A stretch of 64,000 bases of DNA from Phallus indusiatus (taxonomy: Eukaryota > Basidiomycota > Agaricomycetes > Phallales > Phallaceae), in contig JAQFWX010000060.1 of assembly GCA_027605045.1 (NCBI GenBank), positions 153,904 through 217,903 of the forward strand, in the 5' to 3' direction. The stretch's first letter is position 1; each line of letters starts with the position of its first letter. Below, piece by piece: positions 10,432 to 22,100 of the stretch. A program made the translations under genes and the position numbers. The notes beneath the pieces are model-generated. The model was given only the letters and a program-made list of their open reading frames with translations, searched no databases and was not told the DNA's origin.

Positions 10432-11678
10432 CTACAAATCGTCGATCCACCGAGTTACTCTTTTCATATTTTCCGTGTACTGAGGTTGCGCGAAGTCGAA
10501 AATAAGAATATCGTGCATTTCGTTGGGAATACAGTGCAAATTAATATGTCCGGGCTGAGGATTGTCTCTCTTCAGGTAGTCCGCGATAACAAGAGAATCA
10601 TCTCTAATCAGTTCCACTTGCCCAGCAACAACAAAAGTTTTGGGATAGTCGTTATATTCACCAGGCTTCGGCTCAATCCTTGACGAGCATGGGGAGATAT
10701 ATGGGTTGAGTCCGGCTTCATCCATAGTCCATGTTTTACCCAAAAAGGCACGTTGACCGTAAATCGTATATTTGGAGCCGGGACGGAATATGTCATACTG
10801 GTGATTGACGCGGAAAGAGGTTTCCGGTCCGTTTCTTGAGAATGTTACATCGGTCCATGGCGAAAGTAAGAGCATGGAGCCCGGGACTTGAAGACCATCT
10901 GGTTTTGCCTCCAAAATGTACCGTACAAGAGCCAACGCCAAGTTACCACCAGCGGAATCTCCAACCAAAATCACGTTTTGTGGTTTGAAATCGAGCGATA
11001 GTATGTAATTGTATCCTGCTATAGCATCGAGTAGCGCAGCCGGAAAAGGATTTCTAGGCTGGATCGGTGCGGTAGAACTAAGACGGTAATCGAGAGAGAA
11101 CGCCCGAGTTACAAGTTTGGAATATTTAAGAATTCCTTTGGGGATACGACCGTATACATCGTCTGGGCAAGCAGAACCATGCTAAAGAAATACAATCAAC
11201 AGCGGAGAGAAAACTCGGTAAGAGTTGAACTAACGAAATAGGCACCGCCGTGGAGACAGTATAACACCTTTTCTTGAGATTCCGCATCAGCGATATTCCC
11301 TGTATAATAGCCTTTCTTGAAGTACCAAAACCCAGATACCTTTTCAGGCACAACACCGGCTCGCTGAGCGAAGGTCTTCACTGGCTCTTGGATGTTTTCC
11401 TTTTCTACTGCTGGGACCCAAACAAATTTGCAGTTTTTGAAAGTACCATCTGGAATCGTGACGCTACGTTTGAAAAACAGTATTTGTAGCATTGGAATAA
11501 TTTCTAAAAGTTCACGGACGACCTTGGTATACAAGTATCTTCGGAGGGTCCATGATTTACTGGGTCTCGAAGAGGATATTAGGATTGCTCGAAGAGTCCA
11601 ATAAGGGAAACTGATGAATAAAGTTTTTGTCACGAAATAGATGATATACAGAGATTTGAGTGGTTGGAGATGGAACAT
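10432..11678 (-). CDS. HSL-family alpha/beta hydrolase (esterase/lipase)
   Basis: A predicted carboxylic-ester hydrolase of the hormone-sensitive-lipase type, 397 residues in two exons (11678-11235 and 11181-10432) joined over a 53-nt intron. The N-terminus has a hydrophobic stretch (SLYIIYFVTKTLFISFPYW) that could anchor it in a membrane. Family signatures are the oxyanion-hole motif HGGAYF at the end of exon 1, the nucleophile elbow GDSAGGNLAL, an acid within VELIRDDS, and the catalytic His in EMHDIL near the C-terminus. All catalytic elements are present. The first ATG after the upstream stop is at 11678. The gene is not related to the hydrolase array at 50-63 kb. The substrate is unknown. 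Confidence 0.88.
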
Positions 11679-11861
11679 AAAGCTGAATGAGGGTAAAGAA
11701 CAAGAGCACAACGGCCGAAGCTACCCGAGTCCGTAAGAGCAGGATTTTTATTAGATTGTTCTATGATAATATTGCTGTACTTTTATTTGCTACATATGCA
11801 ATCAGCACGGATTTTTAACCATGCCAGTAATGTATTATTTTTACCATGTTGTAGTCGTTGA

Positions 11862-14286
11862 CTATCGTCTAATACCATACCCTTCGGGTCTATCTTGTCT
11901 AGAATGTTGAGGAGACGAGTCACTGTGATCTCGCATGCCTGGTTCAGGTCTTTTAGGACTCCATTGGCTATCATCGCCTCTATTTGATCGGAAACTCTGA
12001 TAAGGGCGTGCGGGGCGAGATTCTCCGTGCCCACGAGGGTACCGTTTGGTCTTGAATTCAAAGGGATCCGAAACAGGATCGTTAGGATCAACATCCGCTG
12101 TATCATATTGAACATATCTGGGGTCGTCTCGTTCTTTATCTCTGTTTCTCTGCTGACCACGTCCGCTCCATCTATTCTGACGAGAATTATACGTCCCAGA
12201 CCGATCCACATAGGCATGACCGAAACGTTTCGTCCGTCCGTCCGAAAAGCCCAGTTTCTCCAAGAAAGCTTCTGATACATAAGGTGGAACTGAAAGACCG
12301 CATGCTCCTGTTGTCCAATCCTTGCACCCTTGAACAATGACGCTTTTTCGAACGCGCAACTCAGGTGACTTTGACATGTAGTATCCGAGTAATGATGCAA
12401 AGGTTTCCTTAATCGCTTGCTCGTCCAAGCTCGGAAGAAGACCTTCAACCGCGTTATTGATTGACTCTGCCATCGCCTTTTGACCCGTTGGTAATGCATC
12501 AATAGGTCTTAGTTTACTATTTGCCCTGGAACCTCTTCCCGTAGCACGACTAGAGCGCAATGGCTTGTCATCCTCATTATTCTCACTGGGGAATGCCAGT
12601 GAGGGATTTTCATCATACTTCTCAGCAAGGGTCAGAACTTGAGTCTTCAATTCGTTGGTTGTTATCGGCTTCAAAGGTATGTCTGTCAACTGCCACGTAA
12701 CAAAACCAATCTCCCATGGCAAAAGGACCAAATCGCCACGCCCATCAGTGCCGGCCCGACCGGTTCTTCCAATACGATGGATATACTGCTCAGCAGCTGG
12801 AGGAATTCCGACTTGTATTACGCGTGTTACACCAGGATAATCCACACCTCGGGCTGAAACATCCGATGTGACGAGGATTGAGACACCCGACTTGTCATTC
12901 CTAAATTGGTCTGAGGTCGCTATGCGCGAGTCATTATTCCGCTTTGAATGAAGTTCATAGATATTGGCACGCTCCTGTCCAGGCATTACTGAAGTTTTGA
13001 GTTCACGTAGCAAAGTCGCGAAAAGCTGGGTCATTTTCGTCGTTGGGAGGAAAACTATAATTTTCGACTTTCCAGGGTTCGTCAATTGATCATGCGCAAT
13101 GAGGCGTAAAACGTGGGGAATTTGATCAGCTGCAGAAGGAACGACAGTATGATACTGAGGGATTCTTGCATGGACGGGGACATCATCAGCGCCGACGGTA
13201 TCGATGAAACTGTGACCGGGGGACAAAGTAGATCGTGCAACTTGACGAATAGCGGGTGAAATAGTGGCAGAAAATAGGAATGTTTGTCGTTCAGGAGACG
13301 GGGGTATAAATTTAAGAATTTCGTCAATGTCTTGTCTGAATCCCATATCAAGAAGTGTATCTGCTTCATCCAAGACAAGCTACGAAATTTGATTTATATA
13401 TGCCCTTCCGCGGGTAAAGAAAAAAAGAAACTCTTACCATTTTGGTTGTTGCAAGACCGGCCTTGACTTCGGGCTCACTGTTAACCAAATCCAACAACCG
13501 ACCCGGGGTAGCTACCAGAATATCTCGACGGCCTTTCATAAAATCCCTCATTTGTCCTCTCCTGCTGGAGCCCCCGGTGAACAGTCTAACCTCAAAATCC
13601 CGATGATGATATGCCAAACGCAGGGCTTCGTTTGCGATTTGAGTCGCAAGTTCCCTAGTTGGAGAGATAATAAGAGTCCCAACATTTGTCTTTGCGAAAA
13701 CACGCCGGGCTCGTCCTTCGAGATGTTTATCCGTGACAAGACCAGCGTCTTGAACGGCTTTTTTACCAACGTCTTCAATCGCCTTAAGACGAGACTCGAT
13801 AGCAGGAATGAGAAAAGCAAGTGTTTTTCCGGTCCCAGTCCGTGCTTTAACCATTAAATCTCGTGGGGGTAAATCTTCTTCTCCTTGTTGGTCCGGGTCA
13901 TATGGCCGAATAAGCTCGGGAAGCTGAGATAGAACACTAGATTGCACAGCAGTCATATTTTGTAGTTGAAACGGCTTTCCCGTTAAGGCTCGAAAGGTGT
14001 CGTAGGATATTTTGGGTTTGAGCGTGTCGAAAGGCACTTGCTCTTCGTTTTCAGAACGGGAAAGTCTGCCTTTCTTGGGCTGCGCTACGGATACTGCGGC
14101 AGTTGCATACTGAAACCGACCAAGTCCTAACAACAAATAAGTCCGATATTTTCTGCAATAATGAGAACCAAAGAAAATACCATGTTTTAGTCGCAAAACT
14201 GCCGCCGGATTTGGAGGACAAGAGAAAAAAAGGAAAGAAGGAGCCGAGCGACATGCACCCGATAACATTTTTAACGTCAACGCCAT
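11862..14286 (-). CDS. DEAD-box RNA helicase, probably mitochondrial (MSS116-like)
   Basis: An ATP-dependent RNA helicase of 788 residues in two exons (14286-13438, 13379-11862). The first 70 residues are basic and poor in acidic residues, like a mitochondrial targeting sequence. Motifs in order: ARTGTGKT (Walker A, about 148-155), PTRELATQ, ATPGRLLD, DEAD (287-290, just after the intron), SAT, TSDVSARGVDYP and HRIGRTGRAG. The tail is rich in Arg, Gly, Asp and Ser (SGRGQQRNRDKERDD), as in RNA chaperone helicases. An MSS116/CYT-19-like role in mitochondrial intron splicing is inferred from the presequence and the tail; the helicase assignment is certain. It is divergently arranged with the splicing factor gene, 146 nt away. 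Confidence 0.93.
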
Positions 14287-14432
14287 GGCGAAGACAAGGG
14301 AAGGAGGAAGTAAATAAGGGTCAAAAAATACCCTCTTGTCGCCAGTGTTCTGTTCTATAGATGGCGGCGTTCCTCAAATTTCAGCTTACCTAATTATGTA
14401 AGCGAATTAGTCTCAAGAGCCAAAAGCCAACT
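14287..14432. promoter_or_regulatory. Divergent promoter between helicase and LIN1-like gene
   Basis: Only 146 nt separate the two opposing start codons, so both promoters must share this segment. No specific motif is called. Confidence 0.6.
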
Positions 14433-15816
14433 ATGGCTCCCAAACGAGCAGCTTCAGCTTCTTTTTCTAACCAATCTGCTATTCCTATTAACGAGCCAAA
14501 TGTTAATGCAAAAGCTGGATCATCCAAACGAACCCGATTCGCGTCTCCGAACAATGCAGGTCTCACGGAGAACGGACATGATGAACGCGCCACTATGGCT
14601 CAATTCGCAGAGCAAGTAGATGCATCGCTGGAAGATGGACTTACAACACGTACCAGACGCACTCGTGTCAAAGTTGATGGGTACGAATCTGATTCTACAG
14701 ATGACGGAGAAGGTGTCGTTGAATCCAGGAAAGGTAAGAAGGAAGGTGAAGACGACGAGGACGATGCGGACTTGGACATGTTTGCTCCGGAAGACAATTC
14801 CGAGAAAGATAAAGCTAAGGATTTGGGAAAGAAGAAGAAAACTGAGTATCTTGGACTTGGGGATATCGAGGGGCAAGAGTTTGGGAACGAAGGGAGCCAG
14901 GACGAGATGTCGAGTGAAGATGATTTCGAAGATGAGGATGACGAAGAACGCCGAAAGAAAGCAGGGATGGGTTTCGAAATGAGCGGGTTCAATATGAAAG
15001 AAGAGATGGAGGAAGGCAAATTTGATGCTGACGGGACATTCATACGGTCGCATGATCCTCATGCGATACACGACCGTTGGATGGAGGGAGTCAACGAGAA
15101 GGAAATCAAGAAAGCCCGGAAAATCAAAAAATTACGCGAAAAGGAAGAGCGCGAGAGACAAGCAAAAGAAGAGGAGAATATGGTGTCGAAAGAAGAAGGC
15201 GAGAAGGAGTTAGTAGGCTATCTGAAGAAAAGTGAAACCGTTCTGGAAGCACTGCAGCGTTTGGGAGCTGCTGCCAAGAAACATAAACACAAACCGAGCT
15301 ATCCTAATAACTTATCAAAGTATGTCATTACTCTTGCGTATATAACTTTCGGCTTCTTGACAACTCGAAAACTTCAGACAAAAACGCGGTGTCGAAATGG
15401 ACGTCGACCAAGCATCATCGCATTCAGTTGAGAATGCAATTCAAAACACAATCAGTCGCATCACAAGTCTCGCCTCTATCCTCATGTCTCACGGAAATAT
15501 TGATATCTATTCCTGGACATACGAGCAGCTTCTTCGCTCCGTACGCGCCGCTGGCGAGGTTCAGCCAGATTGGGTTCCTCCAAGTCATTCTGCCATATAC
15601 GAATACAAATGGGCCGCCGTCGGCGATTCTGGTGGTGGTGGTGGTGGTGGTGGTGGAGACGGGAGCCAGCTGAGTCCTCAAATATATGGGCCGTATAGGG
15701 AAGAAGAGCTTTTGAGTTGGTATGGCGCATCTTATTTCGGGGATGCCGGTGAAAAGATCCAATTGCGTCGGATTGGTGAAAACGAGTGGTCTTCGTGGGA
15801 TGAAGTTATGTTTTAA
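14433..15816 (+). CDS. LIN1: LIN1/CD2BP2-like GYF-domain U5 snRNP protein
   Basis: The fungal homologue of CD2BP2 (U5-52K) and yeast Lin1, which associates with the U5 snRNP and the tri-snRNP. Two exons (14433-15319, 15378-15816) give 441 residues. The N-terminal two thirds are charged and disordered, with acidic runs (KKEGEDDEDDADLDMFAPED) and a conserved-looking block with GFNMKEEMEEGKFDADGTFI and DRWMEGV. A lysine-rich helix follows. The C-terminal GYF domain (about 355-441) contains YEYKWA, QIYGPYREEELLSWY and WSSWDEVMF. The canonical GPF/GYF surface here reads IYGPY. A run of nine Gly codons (GGT repeat, 15630-15657) is inserted between the first strand and the rest of the domain. The open minus-strand reading opposite the acidic stretch is a composition artefact. 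Confidence 0.92.
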
Positions 15817-16121
15817 TATACATCATTAGCAATTGTATAACCTGTTTCCTTTCTTCGAAGTGTATTATTATTCCAAAGCACGGACCATATTCTCCAATTC
15901 ATTTCGTCGCGCTTGTACGACGTACGCTGCAACAATGGTGATTGATACCGGTTACTAAGTAATACAGACTTTTTCTTTTACAATGCTACCCATAATTTGG
16001 TGAAAGAGCCAATACATGGACCTTGGTATATGTACCATGAACAAAATGCGAGATGAGATAGGGCCCGGCGGACCTTATTTAAAAACCTCCAAAGTCATTC
16101 CTGCGAGAAGTCCGAAGAGTG
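15817..16121. other. Convergent 3' intergenic sequence
   Basis: About 300 nt between two converging genes. It should hold both 3' ends. Nothing else is seen. Confidence 0.45.
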
Positions 16122-16764
16122 CTACAAGGTACGGCGTGGTCCAAGAACGCGCGAGCTCTCGACTGACAAATTTCCATTCGCAAAGGGGTATACAGGCGGG
16201 TTATTTGCTGTCTGTTGTAGGGTATTTGACGGAATGAGGGGAGGGGGTGAGGGCCTTACGATTAAAGCCTCAAGATCTTGCGTCGAGTCCAAACGAAATA
16301 GACTGTTATGCCGTCTCCATTTTAAAAGCAACAGTGTGATGATTGTCAGAAGGAAGAGGGACGCTGCCACCACGGACGCGATAATGAGTGCTAAAGTCGC
16401 GCTATTGTTGGAGAAAGTTGTTCCGGGAGATGCAGTAGTTACCGGTGTTAGTGCATGCGGAAAACTAATGTCGAATTCTAGAATGAGGAACACAGAATAT
16501 GTCAAGTGAAGAAAAACAAATTTGCCTTGAATGATCGGTAGCAGAAATGTCGGATGGTGGCCCAAACAACGGAGCTAGTCTTCGAAAAATGGACTTGTTC
16601 AGGGATCCTATTGAACTAAGGTCGTAATTGCATCGAAATGGAGTCGAGTAACCAGCGCTCGGGTTTCTGTCAGTGCAAGTTAGATGAGCAATACTATCCC
16701 AAACATAAAAGACAATCACAAATACCCAGATAACTCGTTTATTGAAGTTGTTTCGTCTGCACAT
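16122..16764 (-). CDS. Small single-pass membrane protein, unknown function
   Basis: Not recognised as a known family. Two exons (16764-16526 and 16464-16122) give 193 residues. The start MCRRNNFNKR is followed by a hydrophobic stretch (VIWVFVIVFYVWDSIAH) that fits a signal peptide. A Thr/Ser/Pro segment and one strong membrane helix (ALIIASVVAASLFLLTIITL) come next, then KWRR, giving a type I topology with a short cytosolic tail rich in Pro and Asn. The only frame-preserving join I found uses a GC donor (AAG then GCAAAT) and an ATTAG acceptor, a 61-nt intron at 16465-16525. The topology resembles fungal mid2-like or sensor-like proteins, but no specific domain supports that. Confidence 0.55.
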
Positions 16765-17474
16765 ACACAGTATGGGTTTGAGTTCCAGACTTGTTCCTCA
16801 AAGTGACTCTACACATACGTTTACAAATGCCCGGCATATTACCAGCCAGCTGTCAATTGAGTGGGCGCTATAAATCAAATGATCTGCGAAAGATTTTCGA
16901 GATAAACAAGATTACAAGCACGTAAACGCAGGCTTACTAAAATATCTCTAATGTAGAAAAAGAAGAGGAAAGGAAAGAAATATTATAGAGGTCAAAGCTG
17001 GCAAAAAACTTTCGAACTCAATCCCACGGGTTTCCTTTCTCGTTCTTTGATGCCAACCGTGCAAAAAATACATTTTCATGAAAAATGGCGCAGTCCATTG
17101 AAAAGACACGCAGAAGGCGATGATAACTGAGATGCGATGCAATGGGCGGTGAGTGGCGCTGAGCGGTTTCCTGCCGGTGCTTCCGGCATCATCCCGCTTA
17201 CGTAACCCGGATATGCCGGAAGTATATCGTGATCCTTAAGAGTCTCGACTCTCGACTATCGATAGCCAGAGCTGATAGCTATTTACTATCGTAGATTATC
17301 GTGAGACCGTGACGAGCCTGCTGCGTTGTACATCGTTCTTGTATGTCTGCGTTGTGCTGCGAGTCCCAGGCTGATTGCATCCAGGACGACGTTCCATCCT
17401 CGGCCTTCTACAGCTTCCAACCGTCTCTTCGCACATCGTCTCTCCTCGGCAAAGTCGAGAACGGCGTGCCCAAC
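16765..17474. other. Intergenic region between divergent genes
   Basis: About 700 nt with no supported gene. It should hold both promoters. Near 17230-17280 short self-complementary stretches (CTCGACTCTCGACTATCGATAG) occur. An in-frame upstream ATG at 17343 could extend the reductase by 44 residues. Confidence 0.45.
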
Positions 17475-18969
17475 ATGGCTGGCAATCCTCACAAGATCAT
17501 CATCACGACAGATATCGGCGAAGAGGCCCTCCAGATTTTGGAGCAGGAGCGCTCTGACAGTAGGGTCCATGTGCGTTCTTTGCTCACGAACCAGTAATAT
17601 TTGAACCATCACTGAAACGTTCCCCATTGACAGCTTCAGATATGGTCCGAGCCAGGACCTGCAGACCGTTCGTGGCTTCTCCATAATGTAAGAGGCGCTA
17701 AAGCCTTGCTCGTCACTCTGGCCGATAAGGTGTGTGTTTTTTAATGTACTTACGCCTTGGTTAGAGTGGCTAGTAATATTAATCACTCTTCAGGTCGACG
17801 AGGAGCTCTTGGAAGCAGGTTAGATATCTCACGTAACCCCTGCCTCTAAACTCAATTTTGGTTTCCCTAGCCGGTCCCTCCCTGAAAGTCATCTCGACCA
17901 TGTCTGTTGGTTATGGTTCGCAGATTCTCCAATCATATATGCTATAAAAAATGGGAGCCAAAAGTCCAACTCTTGTTGTTTAGATCACATTTCCCTTCCA
18001 GCATTAGCTAAACGAGGTATCATATTGGGTTATACCCCAGATGTCTTGACTGAAGCTGGTAACTCATTTTGGTCTTTATTATGCTCCAAGCCCGAGGGAC
18101 TAAATCATTACTAGTTGCGGATATATGCATCATGCTTGCGCTCATGGCTTCCCGTAGTGCTCGAATTGGAATTAATTTAGTACAGAATGGAGAGGCGAGT
18201 GGAAACCGACACATAATAGAAAACTATCCTTCAACAAATTAACTAGCTCATTAGTGGCCGAAGGTCCCCTGGGGCCCTTTTACCTTCTGCGGTCCACAGC
18301 TATCGGCTACATCCATATCTTCACCTCAGCCGAGTAGAGTCGCAGGTTTCCTCGGGTTTGGCCGAATAGCCCAAGCTACCGCTCGCCGTTTAGAAGCTTT
18401 TGGTATTAAAAACATAATCTATTCGACATCCAATTCTCCTTCTTTCGATTCACAGCCAGAGCCTCGGGTTCTCGACTTCGCCCAGTCTACTCAGATTCCG
18501 GTCTCATTCGCGACTCTGGCAGCATACAGCGATGTTCTATTCGTTCTCGCGCCTCACAATTCGTCGACCCATCACATCGTCTCCAAACAGTTTCTCTCGA
18601 AAATGAAATCAACTGCTATTCTTGTCAATGCGTCCCGTGGGGCACTCGTCGATAGCGATGCCCTTGCCACTGCTTTACGAGAGAATCAAATCTTTGCTGC
18701 TGGTCTGGATGTTGTCGAAGGAGAACCTTTTGTGATGAAAGATCACCCTTTAGTGCGTGAACAAAAGTAAGTACCAGTGCGCCATTCGTATCATTCGTCT
18801 TGAGTCATTGATACCCCAATCCCTTTGAAGCTGTGTCATTGTACCCCATATCGGCAGTGCTACAACTGAGACTAGAGTCGCGATGGCCACCCTCGCAGCT
18901 CGCAATTTGTTACACGGGTTGTTGGATGAACCTTTAGAAGCTGGTGTAGACCTATCCAAATTCAAATGA
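17475..18969 (+). CDS. D-2-hydroxyacid dehydrogenase (glyoxylate/hydroxypyruvate reductase)
   Basis: An NAD(P)H-dependent reductase of the D-2-hydroxyacid dehydrogenase family, closest in pattern to GRHPR, which reduces glyoxylate to glycolate and hydroxypyruvate to D-glycerate. Eight exons (17475-17570, 17634-17729, 17794-17818, 17871-17915, 17984-18058, 18115-18194, 18255-18766, 18831-18969) join to 355 residues with no stop. Signatures are STMSVGYDHI, the nucleotide-binding loop GFLGFGRIAQ, NASRGALVD with the catalytic Arg, GLDVVEGEP with the catalytic Glu and PHIGSATTETR with the catalytic His. Intron 6 (18195-18254) starts with GC, not GT (GAG then GCGAGT); this is the only join that keeps the frame. 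The start was chosen where family-like sequence begins (MAGNPHKIIITT). The end KFK is not a peroxisomal signal. Confidence 0.92.
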
Positions 18970-19170
18970 TCACCTTCCTTGCATATACATACCGCCTATA
19001 TCGGTGCTACTGGTGATAGTAACCGCTTGTTTTACACACACGATTGTATCGCTACAAAATAGAATTGTTTCTATGGCTATACAGTTTCTCTGGCCACGAA
19101 TTCATACATACATATCATAAGTCTGTTTCTACCGTCCGAAACTCCATCTCTGCTAGTAGATGTCTTCAGA

Positions 19171-22100
19171 CTACATGATGTCGGATCTACACAAAGGACA
19201 ACTTGAAGAGTGACTCGTGTTAAACCACTATTAAAAAAAACAATCAGTACTCCGGGGAACCATCTGTCTATCTAAGAACTTGCCTTGTACAAACAACCCG
19301 CATGAAACCTGTTTTTGCAAGTCCTACATGGTTTCGTAGGCAACAAACGATCAACAACATGTATAATCCTAGAAAAACCAATTCTGAGCTCCAAGAACAA
19401 ATTCAGCAATGAAAAAACAACCACATACGAGTAACAAATCGCGCACTCCGCCTGACCTTCAAAATGTAAACTTGCCGTCTTCTTGAACAATGCCAGTCCA
19501 TCGACAATACGTCCATTCTAAGTAATTCCGCGTTATATGAGAGCTCAAACGCCACAATGAAAGAAAATTAAAACAGATGCATACATGAGCAGTCATGACT
19601 TGCTGTACCGTAAACATCCATCTTCGCCACATCTTTTCATTAACGCCGACCTTCCGAATAGGTTTCACCTCAACAGTGTGCAACGGATAATCACCAGGAA
19701 GTTTTATCCCAACCTCCATTTGCTGTTCATCCACCAGGAAAGAAGCTGTTACTTCGTTAGTAGCCTGTGCTACTTTAACCTTGAACGTATCATCCGCTAA
19801 TGGTTCTTCGCCCGCTTTGGCCGTCTGAGTCGAAGGTTTGACATGTACGAATTCAGAGGCAATGAGAACGGGAGAGAAATAGGTTGATGTATATGAGGCA
19901 ATAGCGGAAGATAACTGTCGATCCTTCAAGCTTTCCCACCAGGCCCTGATCAAAGACGGGACAGTTAGTAAGCCACGATAGTACACATGTGCGGCTAATA
20001 ACTGAAGACCATAAGGAGCTTCTGCGTCATACACTGCAACATGAAAGAAAAGTTAATAGCTAAGAATAACCACAGGTCAGCATGAAAACATACTCGGAAG
20101 CCAGTATTCATCCAATGTCCAAGAGTCGAGTTTGAATGTCTTGCCAGGATAACCCACATTTAGGATACCGAAAACGCTTGGAAGTAGGTATGATCCAATC
20201 AGGTCTAGCTTTCTCATATGATCGACGTAAGCCGATTTGACTTTGACTGACTAATAAATGGAGACTGGGCTTAAGCACGGCAGAGTGGTTTGAGCTTACT
20301 TGTTACACTTACCGCATCAACGAACGAGTCGAAACATAACATCCAAGCTAACAAGAAGTTCAGCGTTTCTTCAGTCTTGATGTTTGTTTCCTCAAGACCG
20401 ACGTTCATCTGCATCACCTCGAGGAGTTCTAATGGCAGCAAGGCAGTCGTTGTCTCGGTATCTGGCGTTTCCACGGCAGCTTCTAGTACAAGATGCTCGG
20501 TTCGTTTACTAGCAGCCTGCCGTAATAAGAAATAGGCCAGTTTTTGATTATCCACCGAAGAATCTTGTAAAAGATGACACATCTATATTAGGCGTTAACA
20601 ACGAATGTAAAGGAAAAGGAAGGGAGATAGCTTACCTGAGATAAGGTATTTTCATCCACCAAGGTTGACGGCAATTCTTGAATGATAGCTAGTGCATATG
20701 CCCTACAGGTGGAAACGGGAGCACCTTGTAGAAATTCTGTATCCTTAGGTCAGGAACAGATATATCATTGAGAAGTTCAAAAACAAACCAGTCCGTTCTT
20801 CTAGTAATTGTCGTACTAAGGCAAATATCTGTTTTGATCTCTCATCCCAAAGTTCTCGGAGATATCTGTTTGTCTTTGTGATATCGAGGACTATATCGGT
20901 CAATTGCAGGGACCGTGCCAAAAGAACTAGCGTTCTGGGATCTTTGAAAGAACAATTCTACAGGTGAAGCCTAAATGAGTGTCCCAAACAAATATTGAGT
21001 TGATGAAAGTTCACCTCCAAATTGTTTTCGAGCAGATCCAATATAAATTCCCAGTGTGAGCCCTGCACAGTTTGAAGCACAGGCGCTAGATAGTACACGA
21101 GGAGGGTAGCGCCAGATTCAACAGTCTCATCAATATCTTCGTCGGAACTGAACCAACTCTGCAGAGTTTGTATAGCGTATACTGCTCTCTGATGCCGTAA
21201 AAATATTACATCTGTGTCAGGGTGAGGAGCCACTGCTGTTAAACCGCGTAGGAGTCGAAGACCATGGGTATTAGCCTTGGATGGCGAAATACCGGAAAGC
21301 CTGCTTGCAAGTTCGTTTCGATACCTGTCTAGTTTACCACATTCAGGAGCAAATTCAGAAACGGCTCGAGAAATCACCAAGCTCGTTCGTGGGGCTGACA
21401 AAAAAATGCGCTCAGACTTAGACTGTCAATAAATCACAATTGCTAAGTTTAACAAACCTTGTGGCTCTATGTTGCGAGCTAGATCAATCCATTTATCTGC
21501 GGCTGCCGTGTCTGCATTGGGAAGAATATGCTGAAGGGCTTTATAAAATACGGAGGTTTCACGGAAAGTATCCCCTTTCAGCGACTGTTTGAACAGAGAA
21601 GAAATGAGCTGGCCAATGGTCCCGAGTTCACCAGAAGTAGTCGCTCCAGAAAGAGCATTTACAACGTCTGTATGCCACGACGAGGACTCATTAGCTGAGG
21701 CGAGAACGTACGCCGCAATCCGTTGACTAGCTTCCACGACTTCCTTCAAATCCGCCGTCGTTATTCTCTCCTTTGCGAAAACAGGATGCGTGATATGTGG
21801 GATCTGGAGAGCTTCCGTAGCAAAGTTTGCTAACACGAAGATGTGTTGCAGAGTCCATATATTTGCGCGAGCAAATTGACGATTCTCTAACAACGTATGA
21901 ACCAGTGCTTTCACCGCTCTGCCGTAAGACGAGAATCCAGAGTAATCGTAGTCAATTGACCTCATTGATACTTCCGCTTCCGAACAAGAGGCGAAGAAAT
22001 TCAAAACAGCAAGAGATTCGTCGATCGGATTGGAGGGTGTACTTTGTAGTAAGTTGAATAATTCGTCCTCTGTCGGGAGTATGTCTGGTAAAGTAGTCGC

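Noticed and set aside
14600..15043. Ser-rich minus-strand open reading opposite LIN1
   Set aside because: The antisense of Glu/Asp codons gives Ser-rich peptides; the plus-strand gene explains the sequence.
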